A stretch of DNA of 64,000 nt from CAMAUF01 sp046152925 (GTDB lineage: Bacteria > Chloroflexota > Dehalococcoidia > Tepidiformales > Tepidiformaceae). The notes beneath the pieces were generated by a model, which was not told the origin of the DNA, ran no database searches, and worked only from the letters and a program-made list of their open reading frames with translations. The position numbers were made by a program, and so were the translations under genes. This document shows positions 17,187 to 25,082 of this stretch, one piece after another; the first letter of the stretch is position 1; every line of letters starts with the position of its first letter. The stretch lies in NCBI GenBank assembly GCA_046152925.1, contig JBJXFX010000032.1, positions 51,918 through 115,917 on the forward strand. The letters are read 5' to 3'.

Positions 17187-18503
17187 CTACGCGCGCTTCG
17201 CGAACTCCAGGTGGAGTTCGTAGAGTCCCAACATAATGCCTGGCTGATGCGTGAACGTGTTCTTCGTCGCCAGCCGGAGGTCGTCCAACCGGTTCACGAG
17301 CACGTCCACGGCGATGTTCTGTTCCAGCCGCGAGAGCCCCTGGCCAGGGCAGTTGTTTGGGCCCATGGAGAACGTGAGATGGCGGCCAGGGTTTGGCCGG
17401 TCCATGCGGAATTCGTTCGGCGCCGGGCAGAGCCCCTCGTCCCGGTTTCCCGCACCAAAACGAAGGTGGAGCAGCGAGCCCCTCGGGATTTGGACGCCGT
17501 GGAGCTCCATGTCCTCGGGGACGTAGCGGCCCCCAGCCCCGCCTTGTGTGGGCGCATACAGCCGCAGCGCTTCCTCGACGAAGAAGCGGACCTGCTTGCG
17601 GTCGTCACGAAGCTGCTGCACGACTTCGGGGTGTTGCGCCAAGAGCAGCGCTTGGCTCGTCAGTGCGTACTGCGTCGTTTCGTTCCCACCGATGTGCATG
17701 AGCACCGCGATGCTGATGATCTCGCCATCGCTGAGCTTACGCCCCTCGAACTCGACCTCAGTGAGCCAGGAGACGAGGTCGTCTTTGGGGTGCTTCCGCT
17801 TGGCGTCGATTTGGTCCTGGATGTAGCGATGGAAGGCGACGAGGACGGCCGCATTCTCACGGTCTTCGTCGGCGGGGAGCTCGTTCTTCGGTCCCTTTCC
17901 ATAGACAAATCGCCGCACCTGGGCCTGTTCCATCTTCTTGAGCAACGGCATGTCTTCCAGGGGGAAGCCGAGGACGGTGGTGATCACCATCTGCGGCAGG
18001 GGCGCCGCGAACTCCTCGACGAACTCCACCGAGCCCCGGTCGACCCAGCGGTCGATCAGTTCGTTGACGTAACGGGTGATCATTTCGCGGTGGCGGAGCG
18101 CCCCGGTTGGCCCGACCCAGGGGTCCCAGAGCTGTTGGCGGTACTGCTTGTGCTGCTCCAAGGTCGGGCGAAGCGTGCGCCGGGCGTCGACGGCCTCGCT
18201 GAAGCCCTCCTCCCGGAAGACTTCGGTCTCAACGGCGCTGGACCCGGCGCGCTCGGGGACGGCGAGTGAGTAGAAGAAGCTCGGGTCCCGCGTGACGCGG
18301 GCGATGTCCTCGAAGCGCGTGAGGACGAACGCGTCGGTGCCGGGCTCCCAGCCCGCTCCAGGCACCCGCACGATTGGCGCCTGCTCGTGCAACACGTCGT
18401 AGGACTCGAACCAGCGCTCCTGGGCGCCGGGTGCAAAGAGGTCGATCCCGAGGTCGGTCATAACCGGGCAACCGGCTGCTGTGTTCGTACCGTTCGTGGA
18501 CAT
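17187..18503 (-). CDS. Cytochrome P450
   Basis: This is a 438-residue soluble bacterial P450 (monooxygenase). The heme-binding loop FSMGPNNCPGQGLSRLE has the axial cysteine. The I-helix has HIGGNETTQ with the Glu-Thr acid-alcohol pair. The K-helix ExxR is EEALR. There is no N-terminal membrane anchor. The ATG at 18503 has AGGAG upstream; 40 extra codons open upstream look non-coding. Ferredoxin and reductase partners are not adjacent. A cupredoxin gene is divergent, 286 bp away. The substrate is unknown; the class includes steroid, terpene and fatty-acid hydroxylases. Confidence 0.93.
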   Translation of the reverse strand: MSTNGTNTAAGCPVMTDLGIDLFAPGAQERWFESYDVLHEQAPIVRVPGAGWEPGTDAFVLTRFEDIARVTRDPSFFYSLAVPERAGSSAVETEVFREEGFSEAVDARRTLRPTLEQHKQYRQQLWDPWVGPTGALRHREMITRYVNELIDRWVDRGSVEFVEEFAAPLPQMVITTVLGFPLEDMPLLKKMEQAQVRRFVYGKGPKNELPADEDRENAAVLVAFHRYIQDQIDAKRKHPKDDLVSWLTEVEFEGRKLSDGEIISIAVLMHIGGNETTQYALTSQALLLAQHPEVVQQLRDDRKQVRFFVEEALRLYAPTQGGAGGRYVPEDMELHGVQIPRGSLLHLRFGAGNRDEGLCPAPNEFRMDRPNPGRHLTFSMGPNNCPGQGLSRLEQNIAVDVLVNRLDDLRLATKNTFTHQPGIMLGLYELHLEFAKRA

Positions 18504-18608
18504 TGGCCGCGTCTCCTGTCGTTGGTAGCGCGCGGATCGTGGGCATGAGCGGCCATTCTCGTCAACCGGGCCAGGCCTTCGGGCTGGATGGCCAGGCTCG
18601 GACGACGA

Positions 18609-18635
18609 GCGAGGGGCCGCCAAGTGGCCCCTCGC
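18609..18635. terminator. Terminator-like hairpin in a divergent gap
   Basis: A perfect 10-bp inverted repeat (GCGAGGGGCC, seven-base loop GCCAAGT, mirror arm). It resembles the other intergenic terminators in this window but lies between two divergent genes (P450 and cupredoxin), where no transcript is expected to end. It may be a remnant of a lost gene or serve an unannotated RNA. Confidence 0.45.
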
Positions 18636-18789
18636 CCGGCCGCACTAAGATGCTCGGGCTGTCCGGCGCACCGGCGCACGCGGGCTCTGTCGCAGAAGTC
18701 CTCTGCAGCTCGGGTGGTAACGCGCTGTTCGTGCGGGAGCTGAGACAGACCTTAACCAGCGGATCATCGGCGGCTGCTTTGCTCAGGCC

Positions 18790-19191
18790 ATGAACGGTGG
18801 TTCGTGGGGAGTAGTGGCCGGACTCTTCTTGGGGCTCGCGATCGGCCTGGGCGACAGGCTCGCGCACTCGACCGACCTACCCGTCCGTGGCCGCGCGTCC
18901 ATCGCCGCCGACGGGCGCCATCCCGCGCCCGGCGGCCCGGTGACGGCGGAGGTTGCGATCATCGACTTCGACTATCGCCCCGCGTCGGTGACCATTCGCG
19001 CTGGCGAGGCGGTCCGCTGGACGCACCGCGACGGGACCGCTGCACACAACGTCTTCGGCGACGATGGTTCGTTCGGCAGCGCCATCGGGAACGCGGGGCT
19101 CGTCTTTGTCCACACCTTCGCAACGCCGGGCCGCTACACGTACCGGTGTTCGATCCACCCCGTGATGACCGGCGAGATCCTGGTCGACTGA
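18790..19191 (+). CDS. Cupredoxin (plastocyanin/amicyanin-like), membrane-anchored or secreted
   Basis: This 133-residue protein has an N-terminal hydrophobic helix (residues 6-22) serving as signal or anchor and one blue-copper domain (about 50-133). Type 1 copper ligands are visible: His in GTAAHNVF, then Cys, His and Met in YRCSIHPVM. The short C-terminal C-x2-H-x2-M spacing is typical of amicyanin-like cupredoxins. It acts outside the membrane as an electron carrier; the partner is not clear. It is followed by a strong terminator and is divergent from the P450. Confidence 0.9.
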   Translation: MNGGSWGVVAGLFLGLAIGLGDRLAHSTDLPVRGRASIAADGRHPAPGGPVTAEVAIIDFDYRPASVTIRAGEAVRWTHRDGTAAHNVFGDDGSFGSAIGNAGLVFVHTFATPGRYTYRCSIHPVMTGEILVD

Positions 19192-19195
19192 GGCT

Positions 19196-19223
19196 AAAGG
19201 GCCGCCCAAAGGGACGGCCCTTT
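19196..19223. terminator. Rho-independent-type terminator after the cupredoxin gene
   Basis: A nine-base stem AAAGGGCCG / CGGCCCTTT with a 10-base loop, starting five bases after the cupredoxin stop. The A and T ends let it work in both directions, so it may also end the convergent gene that stops at 19250. Confidence 0.8.
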
Positions 19224-19249
19224 CGGGGCGCGTAGCTCGGGACTCGCGG

Positions 19250-20002
19250 TTATCGGGAGAGGCGGGCTTGGACTGAGGCCGTGGCCTCACTGACGCTCTT
19301 GCCGTCGAGTTCCGCGCCGGAATCGAGCGCTTCGTGTGGGGCGATGAGCTTTCCGTTCACGACCTCGTACTGGCTGCCGTAACCGTCCGTGGACGATGCG
19401 CCCTCGGTCGGCCCGCCATCGAGCGTAACGGGATCCGTGAGGAAGACGACATACTGGCGCCCAGCCTCCAGGAGGGGCCATCCGCGGAGCGTCATGACGC
19501 CGGGTTCGTCGCCAACGAGCACGAGCTCGGCGGGTTGGAGGATCCACATGTCCTGCTGCCCCGCGTCACCGCGCAGGCGTTCGTCCACCCGGACACGTGC
19601 AAGGATTGAGGTCTGGGTCACCCGATGCCCGAGAATCGTGACCAGGGCGGCGCTGGAAGTGCGCGCGAGCACGGCCGCCAGGTCGGCCGATGGCGAGATG
19701 AACCCGGCCTGGGCGGTAATCCGTATCAGCCCGTCGAGTCCGCGGCCGGCCCTGGCGAAGTCTTCGCGGATTGCTGCGAGGGTCTTGGCTTGCGCCTCCT
19801 TGCCAGCCCTGATGGCCGCCTCTTCGTCGGCTTGTGAGGCGTACCTTGATGCGGTTGGCTGGGCCACGAGTTTGGGTGGGATTGGCTCCTTGGACGCGTC
19901 GTCGGCGTCCGCTCTAGTGGCGAGGAAGGCGAGGAAGGCGATGGCGGGAAGCGTTGCGGCTCCGATGAGCACCCATCGCGTGCTGTCTGCGTGACCGAGC
20001 AT
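19250..20002 (-). CDS. Membrane-anchored protein of unknown function
   Basis: This is a 250-residue protein with one N-terminal transmembrane helix (VLIGAATLPAIAFLAFLA) and an extracytoplasmic domain. A helical segment rich in Ala, Lys and Glu (about residues 60-90) is followed by a mostly beta domain that includes ILARVRVDERLRGD and AGRQYVVFLTDP. This is reminiscent of small secreted beta-barrel proteins found in actinobacteria and Chloroflexota, but I do not recognise a family. The ATG at 20002 is preceded by GAGGTG; an in-frame GTG 21 bases upstream is the alternative. It stands alone between terminators. Confidence 0.75.
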   Translation of the reverse strand: MLGHADSTRWVLIGAATLPAIAFLAFLATRADADDASKEPIPPKLVAQPTASRYASQADEEAAIRAGKEAQAKTLAAIREDFARAGRGLDGLIRITAQAGFISPSADLAAVLARTSSAALVTILGHRVTQTSILARVRVDERLRGDAGQQDMWILQPAELVLVGDEPGVMTLRGWPLLEAGRQYVVFLTDPVTLDGGPTEGASSTDGYGSQYEVVNGKLIAPHEALDSGAELDGKSVSEATASVQARLSR

Positions 20003-20096
20003 GGCTGCACCTCGCCGGTTCACCTACCGCTGCTCAATCCATCCTACGACGATGGCGAGGTCGTGGTGGCCCTCGGCTGACCTCGCCTGAAAAGCA

Positions 20097-20128
20097 CAAG
20101 GACGGGCCCGAGGCCGGGCCTGTCCTTG
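20097..20128 (-). terminator. Terminator after the enoyl-CoA hydratase gene
   Basis: A 13-base stem CAAGGACGGGCCC / GGGCCTGTCCTTG with a single mismatched pair and a six-base loop, starting 28 bases past the hydratase stop. Confidence 0.75.
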
Positions 20129-20156
20129 CGTCTGCCTGCGACGGCGCTCGCGGCGC

Positions 20157-21050
20157 CTACTTGGACTGGCGGTAGTCCTGATAACGGCCATCGCGCCAGT
20201 CGAGCGCGCCCTTCAGGCCGGTGCCTGCCTCGAACGACTCGCGCACCTTGTCCTGCCAGAGATAGGCCTCGCCGGTGAATTGGGCGGCGGCGTCGAGGTC
20301 CGTCGTCGTGCGCACCGAGCTGTAGATGCCCATGTTCTCGTAGAACCGGTTGATCCCGACCTTCTGGATCGCGAGGTGGTCGGCGGTCAGGTTGGCGATC
20401 TTGTCGGCGAGCGCGATCGTCTTCTCTTCGAGTTGCTCCTTTGGCCAGGCGTAGTTGATCATGCCGTGCTTCTCGGCCTCGGCGCCGGAGATGCTCGAGC
20501 CGGTGTACCAGAGCTCCTTCGCTTTGCGCATGCCCATGACGAGCGGCCAGATGTTGCCGTTGCGGGCGATGCCCAGGCCGCGCTGGCCGGGGTGGCCGAT
20601 CTGCGCGTCGTCGGCGGCGACCACGAGGTCGGCCATCATCGAAAGCTCGCAGCCGCCGGCGAGGGCGTACCCGTGGATCTGGGCGATCGTCACCTTGGCC
20701 ATGTTCCAGAAGTAAAGCTGGATGTCGGTGATCTGCTGCATGCCCGTGCGGATGCCCATAAGCAGCCGCCGGTTCTTCTCGTCGACCGCCTTATAGCGGC
20801 GGACAACGCCGTCGGCCCCGCCACCGCGCGGGGTAAGGTCGTAGCCAGCGCTAAAGGTGCGCCCCGCACCCCGCAGGATGATGACGCGGCAAGAGTCGTC
20901 GGCCTCCAAGTCGTGGAGGGCGGTGTTCAGCTCGAAGAGGAGCTCTTGCGAAAGGGCGTTCATCTTCTCGGGGCGGTTGAGGGTCACGCGCGCGACACGG
21001 TTATCGGTGCCGACGCGGTCGATGAGCAGGTTCTCGAATTCTTCGGACAT
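20157..21050 (-). CDS. Enoyl-CoA hydratase/isomerase family protein
   Basis: This is a 297-residue crotonase-fold protein. The CoA/oxyanion-hole regions are visible as GAGRTFSAGYDLTP and IHGYALAGGCELSMMADLVV, followed by IGHPGQRGLGI. The glutamate normally at the second catalytic position is not evident in this last segment, where hydratases usually have a PE or PEV motif, so the reaction may not be simple hydration. The start ATG has CTGGAG upstream. The gene is monocistronic with its own terminator. A role in fatty-acid or aromatic acyl-CoA metabolism is likely. Confidence 0.88.
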   Translation of the reverse strand: MSEEFENLLIDRVGTDNRVARVTLNRPEKMNALSQELLFELNTALHDLEADDSCRVIILRGAGRTFSAGYDLTPRGGGADGVVRRYKAVDEKNRRLLMGIRTGMQQITDIQLYFWNMAKVTIAQIHGYALAGGCELSMMADLVVAADDAQIGHPGQRGLGIARNGNIWPLVMGMRKAKELWYTGSSISGAEAEKHGMINYAWPKEQLEEKTIALADKIANLTADHLAIQKVGINRFYENMGIYSSVRTTTDLDAAAQFTGEAYLWQDKVRESFEAGTGLKGALDWRDGRYQDYRQSK

Positions 21051-21192
21051 GAGGGACTCCAGAGGGAAGGTCTCGCGCGCGTAGCGCGCGGAAAGGCGCA
21101 GGCAACGCTACGGCGGGCGGCTGCGCGAGGCAAGCTGGAGTCGCTAGTACTCACTTGAGTAGGTTCGCGATCTTTCGACTGGGGCGGAGGGG

Positions 21193-21463
21193 TCAGCGTC
21201 CTTCGCCCGCCAGGCGAACGGCCTTGCCGCGGCTCTCCGCAAGAGCCTTCTCGAAAGCCTCGAAGTCTACGTTGCCGACCCAACCCCCGGCCGTCGCGAG
21301 AAAGGCCTCAGAAACCCTCCGGGTGCCCCCGCTTGCCAGAAAGTTCCATGATGGCAAGCTCGCGGCCTTGGCGGCAGAGCGCAATCGGCTCGCAGGTGGC
21401 GGCCACGTCGTCGGGAAGCTGCCCCAAGTCGGGCTTAGATTCGAGGTCGACCGTGCGAGTCAT
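21193..21463 (-). pseudogene. Frameshifted type II antitoxin-like gene (Phd/RelB-type relic)
   Basis: Two frames together make one small antitoxin-like protein. From the ATG at 21463 the frame reads MTRTVDLESKPDLGQLP, then ALCRQGRELAIMELSG, like the N-terminal DNA-binding part of Phd-type antitoxins, and soon hits a TGA. The next frame continues with RRVSEAFLATAGGWVGNVDF and ends at 21193 in ESRGKAVRLAGEGR, like the toxin-neutralising tail (FL..AGSW...VD...ESR). The shift lies at about 21318-21350; the total length is 3n+1. A TAGACT box seven bases before the ATG supports this start. No toxin gene adjoins, so this is an orphan relic unless the frameshift is a sequencing error. Confidence 0.65.
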
Positions 21464-21470
21464 GCCCATA

Positions 21471-21476
21471 AGTCTA
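21471..21476 (-). promoter_or_regulatory. -10 box of a leaderless-type promoter (TAGACT) for the antitoxin relic
   Basis: TAGACT on the minus strand ends seven bases before the ATG at 21463, and there is no Shine-Dalgarno. This is the same arrangement as at 10505. Confidence 0.45.
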
Positions 21477-22199
21477 CACGCCGGGTGGCCGCCGGGGTCT
21501 GGGCTCCCGCCAACCGCTTGTGAGCGCGTGGATAGTCTCGGCTACCTCGTCCGGCAGCGTGAGATGGTGGAAGTGGTGGCCGCGCAGGGCCGCCACCGCC
21601 CAGCCGGCCGCCATGGCTCGCTCGACCATCGGCCGGTAGAAGGCGTTCGGTTCAAACGCGGTGAACGCGGCCGCGCTGTCGTGGCGCAGCGTGAGTGGAT
21701 ACGGCTCGGCGTACCAGTCGTAGGGCAGGTCCTCGGCTTCCGCGGCGAGGCTGCGCGCCGCGTCCGCTTCGACGCCCAACGCCACCCAGCGCCGGGGGTC
21801 CCCCCATGGATTCGGGACGGCGCCTCCTCGCGCTGCCGCCTGTGCGGCGAGGTCGCCGGCGGCGTCGGTGTAGCTCGCCAGCCAGGAGCGGTAGGCGCCG
21901 GGAAGCGTTGCGTCGAGGTAGACCACGCCTGCGACCGCCACGCCCAGCTCACTCAGCCGTGGGGCGATCGCGGGAAGCCCCGGACCAGCACCGCTGTGCC
22001 CAATGAGGACCGCGGGCTCGCCGTCGTCGACGGCATGCCTCGGCGCCGAAGCGACGGCCGAGTTGGCCCAGGTCTCCCAGTACGGTGGCGCGGCCGGCGG
22101 GCGCGGGGTCAACACGTGCGCGCCCGCACCCAGGGCTCGGGCGAGGGGCTCGAACGACGACGGGCCGGTCAGCGGGCTCGGGACGAGCAGGAAGCGCAC
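21474..22199 (-). CDS. Alpha/beta hydrolase
   Basis: This is a 241-residue alpha/beta-hydrolase-fold protein. It starts with a first strand (RFLLVPSPLTG), has the nucleophile elbow IGHSGAGP, and a late histidine segment RGHHFHHLTLPDEVAE that supplies the catalytic base. The start is a GTG at 22199, two bases after the TGA of the ROK-kinase gene, so it is the second gene of that operon. The longer frame open upstream lies inside the kinase gene. No lid domain or signal peptide is seen. Substrate unknown. Confidence 0.8.
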   Translation of the reverse strand: MRFLLVPSPLTGPSSFEPLARALGAGAHVLTPRPPAAPPYWETWANSAVASAPRHAVDDGEPAVLIGHSGAGPGLPAIAPRLSELGVAVAGVVYLDATLPGAYRSWLASYTDAAGDLAAQAAARGGAVPNPWGDPRRWVALGVEADAARSLAAEAEDLPYDWYAEPYPLTLRHDSAAAFTAFEPNAFYRPMVERAMAAGWAVAALRGHHFHHLTLPDEVAETIHALTSGWREPRPRRPPGV

Positions 22200-22200
22200 T

Positions 22201-23151
22201 TCAGGCCCCGAGATGCTCGAAGGCGACAGCGGCGGCGCCGAGCAGGCCCGCGTTCTCGTCGAGCTCGGTCGTGCGCAGGACGGTGCCGCTCGCGGGCCCG
22301 TAGGCGATCGAGAACATCGCCTCGCGGAGCGGGTCGAGCAGCATGTCACCCATCTGGAGGAGGCCGCCGCTCAACGTCACCATCTCGGGATTAAGGACGT
22401 TGACCAGGCTGCCCAGCGCGATGCCGAGGACGTGGCCACCGTGGCGGATTTCGGCTTCACTCATGCGGTCGCCCTTGGTGGCGGCCGTGTGGAGGTCCGC
22501 AGCGGTCGGGTCCCGGTAGTTTGTGAGCTCCTTGAGCACCGGCGAGGTGTTGGCCTCGATCAGCCGTTTCGCGCGCTCGGCGAAGGCGACGCCGCTGACG
22601 ACCGCTTCAAGGCATCCTCGTGAGCCGCAGTTGCAGCGCGGCCCGGCCGGGTCGACGACGATGTGCCCAATTTCGCCGGCGAAACCCTTCGCCCCACGAT
22701 ACAGCTTGCCATCGATCACGATGCCTCCGCCGATGCCCGTGCCCAGGGTGGCGTGCAGCAAGTGGCGCGTGCCGCGGCCGGCGCCGAAGCGATGCTCGCC
22801 GAGGGCCGCGGCGCTGGCATCGTTTTCGATCACAACGGGCACCCCGACGCGGGCCGACAGGGGCGCTGCGAGTTGGAGATTGCGGAACCCAGGGATGTTT
22901 GGGGCGAGGATCACTGACCCGGCGACCGCGTTGATCAGCCCCGGAGCGGCGACACACACGGCGCTCGGCGGCACGGCGGCCGCACGGGCGACCATCGCCA
23001 ACAGGTCGCCGAGGATTGCCAGGATCTCGTCGCCGGATGCGAGTTTGGGCGTTGGCCGCTCGCGGCGCGCGAAGACGTGGCCCGTGGCGTCGACCACGGC
23101 GGCCCGCAGGTGCGTCCCTCCCACGTCGGCTGCGACCACGGTGGCGACCAC
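22201..23151 (-). CDS. ROK-family sugar kinase (glucokinase-like)
   Basis: This 316-residue ROK kinase phosphorylates a hexose with ATP. The phosphate-1 loop is ADVGGTHLRAAVVD and the catalytic aspartate is in VIENDASAAALGE. The second ATP motif is ATLGTGIGGGIVIDG, followed by GEIGHIVVD. The ROK zinc site is C-x-CGSRGC-x-E (RCNCGSRGCLEAV). There is no N-terminal DNA-binding domain, so it is a kinase rather than a ROK repressor. The GTG start has TACAGT seven bases upstream and no Shine-Dalgarno. It is followed by an alpha/beta hydrolase and is divergent from an F420/FMN-type oxidase. Confidence 0.92.
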   Translation of the reverse strand: MVATVVAADVGGTHLRAAVVDATGHVFARRERPTPKLASGDEILAILGDLLAMVARAAAVPPSAVCVAAPGLINAVAGSVILAPNIPGFRNLQLAAPLSARVGVPVVIENDASAAALGEHRFGAGRGTRHLLHATLGTGIGGGIVIDGKLYRGAKGFAGEIGHIVVDPAGPRCNCGSRGCLEAVVSGVAFAERAKRLIEANTSPVLKELTNYRDPTAADLHTAATKGDRMSEAEIRHGGHVLGIALGSLVNVLNPEMVTLSGGLLQMGDMLLDPLREAMFSIAYGPASGTVLRTTELDENAGLLGAAAVAFEHLGA

Positions 23152-23158
23152 GGGTCAT

Positions 23159-23164
23159 ACTGTA
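23159..23164 (-). promoter_or_regulatory. -10 box of a leaderless-type promoter (TACAGT) for the ROK kinase
   Basis: TACAGT on the minus strand ends seven bases before the GTG start at 23151, and there is no Shine-Dalgarno. Confidence 0.45.
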
Positions 23165-23197
23165 CGGGCTTATCCGCTTCTGAGGAGTGACGCTCGC

Positions 23198-23626
23198 GTG
23201 TCCATCTTCTTGGAGCCCTGGGTCGCCGACTTGCTCGCGGCCGCGCGTGTGGGACGCTTGGGGACCGTGAGTCCTGACGGCCGGCCGCACCTTGTGCCGG
23301 TCTGCTATGCGGTCGTCTCAAGCGGCACGATCGCCATCGCGATCGACGAAAAGCCAAAGTCCGGAAGGCCGTTGGCCCGGTTGAGGAACATTACGCGGGA
23401 CCCTCGCGTGAGCTTCCTGGTCGACCGCTTCAGCGATGACTGGGACCAACTGGCGTGGGTGCGGTTGGATGGCCAGGCGGCGGTGGTCCCGGGCCGCGAA
23501 CGGCCGGCGGTGCTTGCGGCCTTGCGCGACCGATACCCGCAATACCGGCAGATGGCACTTGAGGCGTTGCCGTTGATCCTGATCGAGGCCGAGACGGTGA
23601 CGTCTTGGCGCTGGGCCGGCGCCTAG
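23198..23626 (+). CDS. PPOX-class F420-dependent enzyme (Rv0121-like)
   Basis: This is a 142-residue split-barrel flavin/F420-binding protein. It starts FLEPWVADLLAAARVGRLGT, has SPDGRPHLVPVCYAV, the KSGRPLARLRNI phosphate-binding segment and VDRFSDDWDQLAWVRLDG. The last segment is characteristic of the PPOX_Rv0121 family, where cofactor F420 is likely. The start is GTG at 23198, with GAGGAG 10 bases upstream. It overlaps the convergent glnA stop by 4 bp. Redox substrate unknown. Confidence 0.85.
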   Translation: MSIFLEPWVADLLAAARVGRLGTVSPDGRPHLVPVCYAVVSSGTIAIAIDEKPKSGRPLARLRNITRDPRVSFLVDRFSDDWDQLAWVRLDGQAAVVPGRERPAVLAALRDRYPQYRQMALEALPLILIEAETVTSWRWAGA

Positions 23627-24948
23627 AGGATGGGGAGGTACTCCCGGAGCTCGAAGTCGGAGACGTGGCGCCGGTAGCGGTCCCATTCGATGCGCTTGTT
23701 CTTCACGAGGCTTTCGACCACATGCTCGCCAAGCGCCTCGCGGAGGAAGTCCGACGCATCGGCGGCCTCGACGGCGTCGATCAGGCTCCCGGGGAGCGTC
23801 TCGATACCGCGGGCGCGGCGGCCGGCCTCGGACATCTCGTAGACGTTTTCTTCGACGGGGTCTGGCAGGGGCCGCTCCTTCGCGATGCCGTCGAGCCCTG
23901 CCGCGAGCATGGCCGCGAACGTGAGATAGGGGTTACAGGCCGGGTCGGGCGAGCGGTATTCGATCCGCGTATTCACTTCGCGGCCCGGCTGAAAGTCCGG
24001 GATGCGGATGAGGTCGCTGCGGTTCCGGCGCGCCCAGGTCATGTACACGGGCGCTTCGAAGCCCGGCAAGAGGCGTTTGTAGCTGTTCACCCATTGATTG
24101 CAGACGAGCGTCATTGCGCGCGAGTGGTGGAGCAGGCCAGCGATGTAGCCCCTCGCGATGGCGCTCAGGTGCATCGGGTCTTCGGGGTCGAAGAAGGCGT
24201 TTCGTTCTCCCTTGAAGAGCGATTGATGGACGTGCATGCCGCTCCCGTTGACGCCTTCGACGGGCTTCGGCATGAAGGTGGCGTAGACGCCGTGGTTGAG
24301 GGCGATTTCCTTGACTACGAGCCGGTACGTCATCGCGTTGTCGGCCATCGTCAGCGCGTCGGTGTAGCGGAGGGTGATTTCGTGCTGGCTCGGGGCGACT
24401 TCGTGGTGGCTGTATTCCACCTCAATGCCCATGGCTTCGAGGGTGAGCACGGTTTCGCGACGGAGGTCGCTGGCGGCGTCAGCGGTCTGGTCGAAGTACC
24501 CACCGCGATCGAGGGGCTCGGTGCCGCGCGAGTCCCTGAAGTAGAAGTACTCGAGCTCCGGGCTGACATAAAACGCATAGCCGAGGTCGGAAGCGCGTTT
24601 GAGCTGGCGCTTGAGGACGAAGCGAGGGTCGCCTTCGAACGGCTTTCCGTCGGGGCGGTGGATGTCGCAGAACATGCGGGCGACACCCTGTTCCTTCGGC
24701 CGCCAAGGGACGAGCTGGAAGGTCGTCGGGTCTGGGATGGCGAGCATGTCGGATTCATCGATCCGGGCGAAGCCTTGGATGCTTGAGCCGTCGAATCCCA
24801 TGCCGCCTTCGAGCGCTTTTTCGAGTTCCTCCACGGTGATCGCGAAGCTCTTCAGGCTCCCGAGGATGTCGGTGAACCACAGCCGGATGAACTTCACGTC
24901 GTTCTCCCGGCAGGCCGAGATTACGTAGTCGCGGGCGTCGTCGCTCAT
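23623..24948 (-). CDS. glnA: Glutamine synthetase, type I (alpha subtype)
   Basis: This is a 441-residue ATP-dependent glutamate-ammonia ligase, the main enzyme of ammonia assimilation. The N-terminal beta-grasp has GGMGFDGSSIQGFARI. The catalytic domain shows ELEYFYF, EVAPSQHEI, NGSGMHVHQSL and RIEYRSPDPACNPYL. At 441 residues, without the extra insert and adenylylation-tyrosine region of the beta subtype, it resembles the GS I-alpha enzymes of Gram-positives and Chloroflexota, which are not regulated by adenylylation. ATG at 24948 is chosen; a GTG one codon earlier is possible. No PII gene is adjacent. Confidence 0.96.
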   Translation of the reverse strand: MSDDARDYVISACRENDVKFIRLWFTDILGSLKSFAITVEELEKALEGGMGFDGSSIQGFARIDESDMLAIPDPTTFQLVPWRPKEQGVARMFCDIHRPDGKPFEGDPRFVLKRQLKRASDLGYAFYVSPELEYFYFRDSRGTEPLDRGGYFDQTADAASDLRRETVLTLEAMGIEVEYSHHEVAPSQHEITLRYTDALTMADNAMTYRLVVKEIALNHGVYATFMPKPVEGVNGSGMHVHQSLFKGERNAFFDPEDPMHLSAIARGYIAGLLHHSRAMTLVCNQWVNSYKRLLPGFEAPVYMTWARRNRSDLIRIPDFQPGREVNTRIEYRSPDPACNPYLTFAAMLAAGLDGIAKERPLPDPVEENVYEMSEAGRRARGIETLPGSLIDAVEAADASDFLREALGEHVVESLVKNKRIEWDRYRRHVSDFELREYLPIL

Positions 24949-25082
24949 CACCGTATCCCCAGCGCGCGGGCGGAAGACGCCGCGACGCGCGAACTTTCCC
25001 GCCCAGGATACGACCGGGGTGTTTCAGGCGCGTTGCCGGATGTGCGGCTCAAGATCTGGAGGCGGACCGGTTCCCGGGACGC

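Noticed and set aside
17155..17187. Direct repeat TTGGACACTC / TTGGGACACTC
   Set aside because: Short, close to the P450 stop, and in neither a promoter nor an operator position; chance similarity.
17201..17220. Perfect 9-bp palindrome CGAACTCCA-GG-TGGAGTTCG
   Set aside because: It lies inside the P450 coding end (residues ELHLEF), where the palindrome follows from codons; no sign of function.
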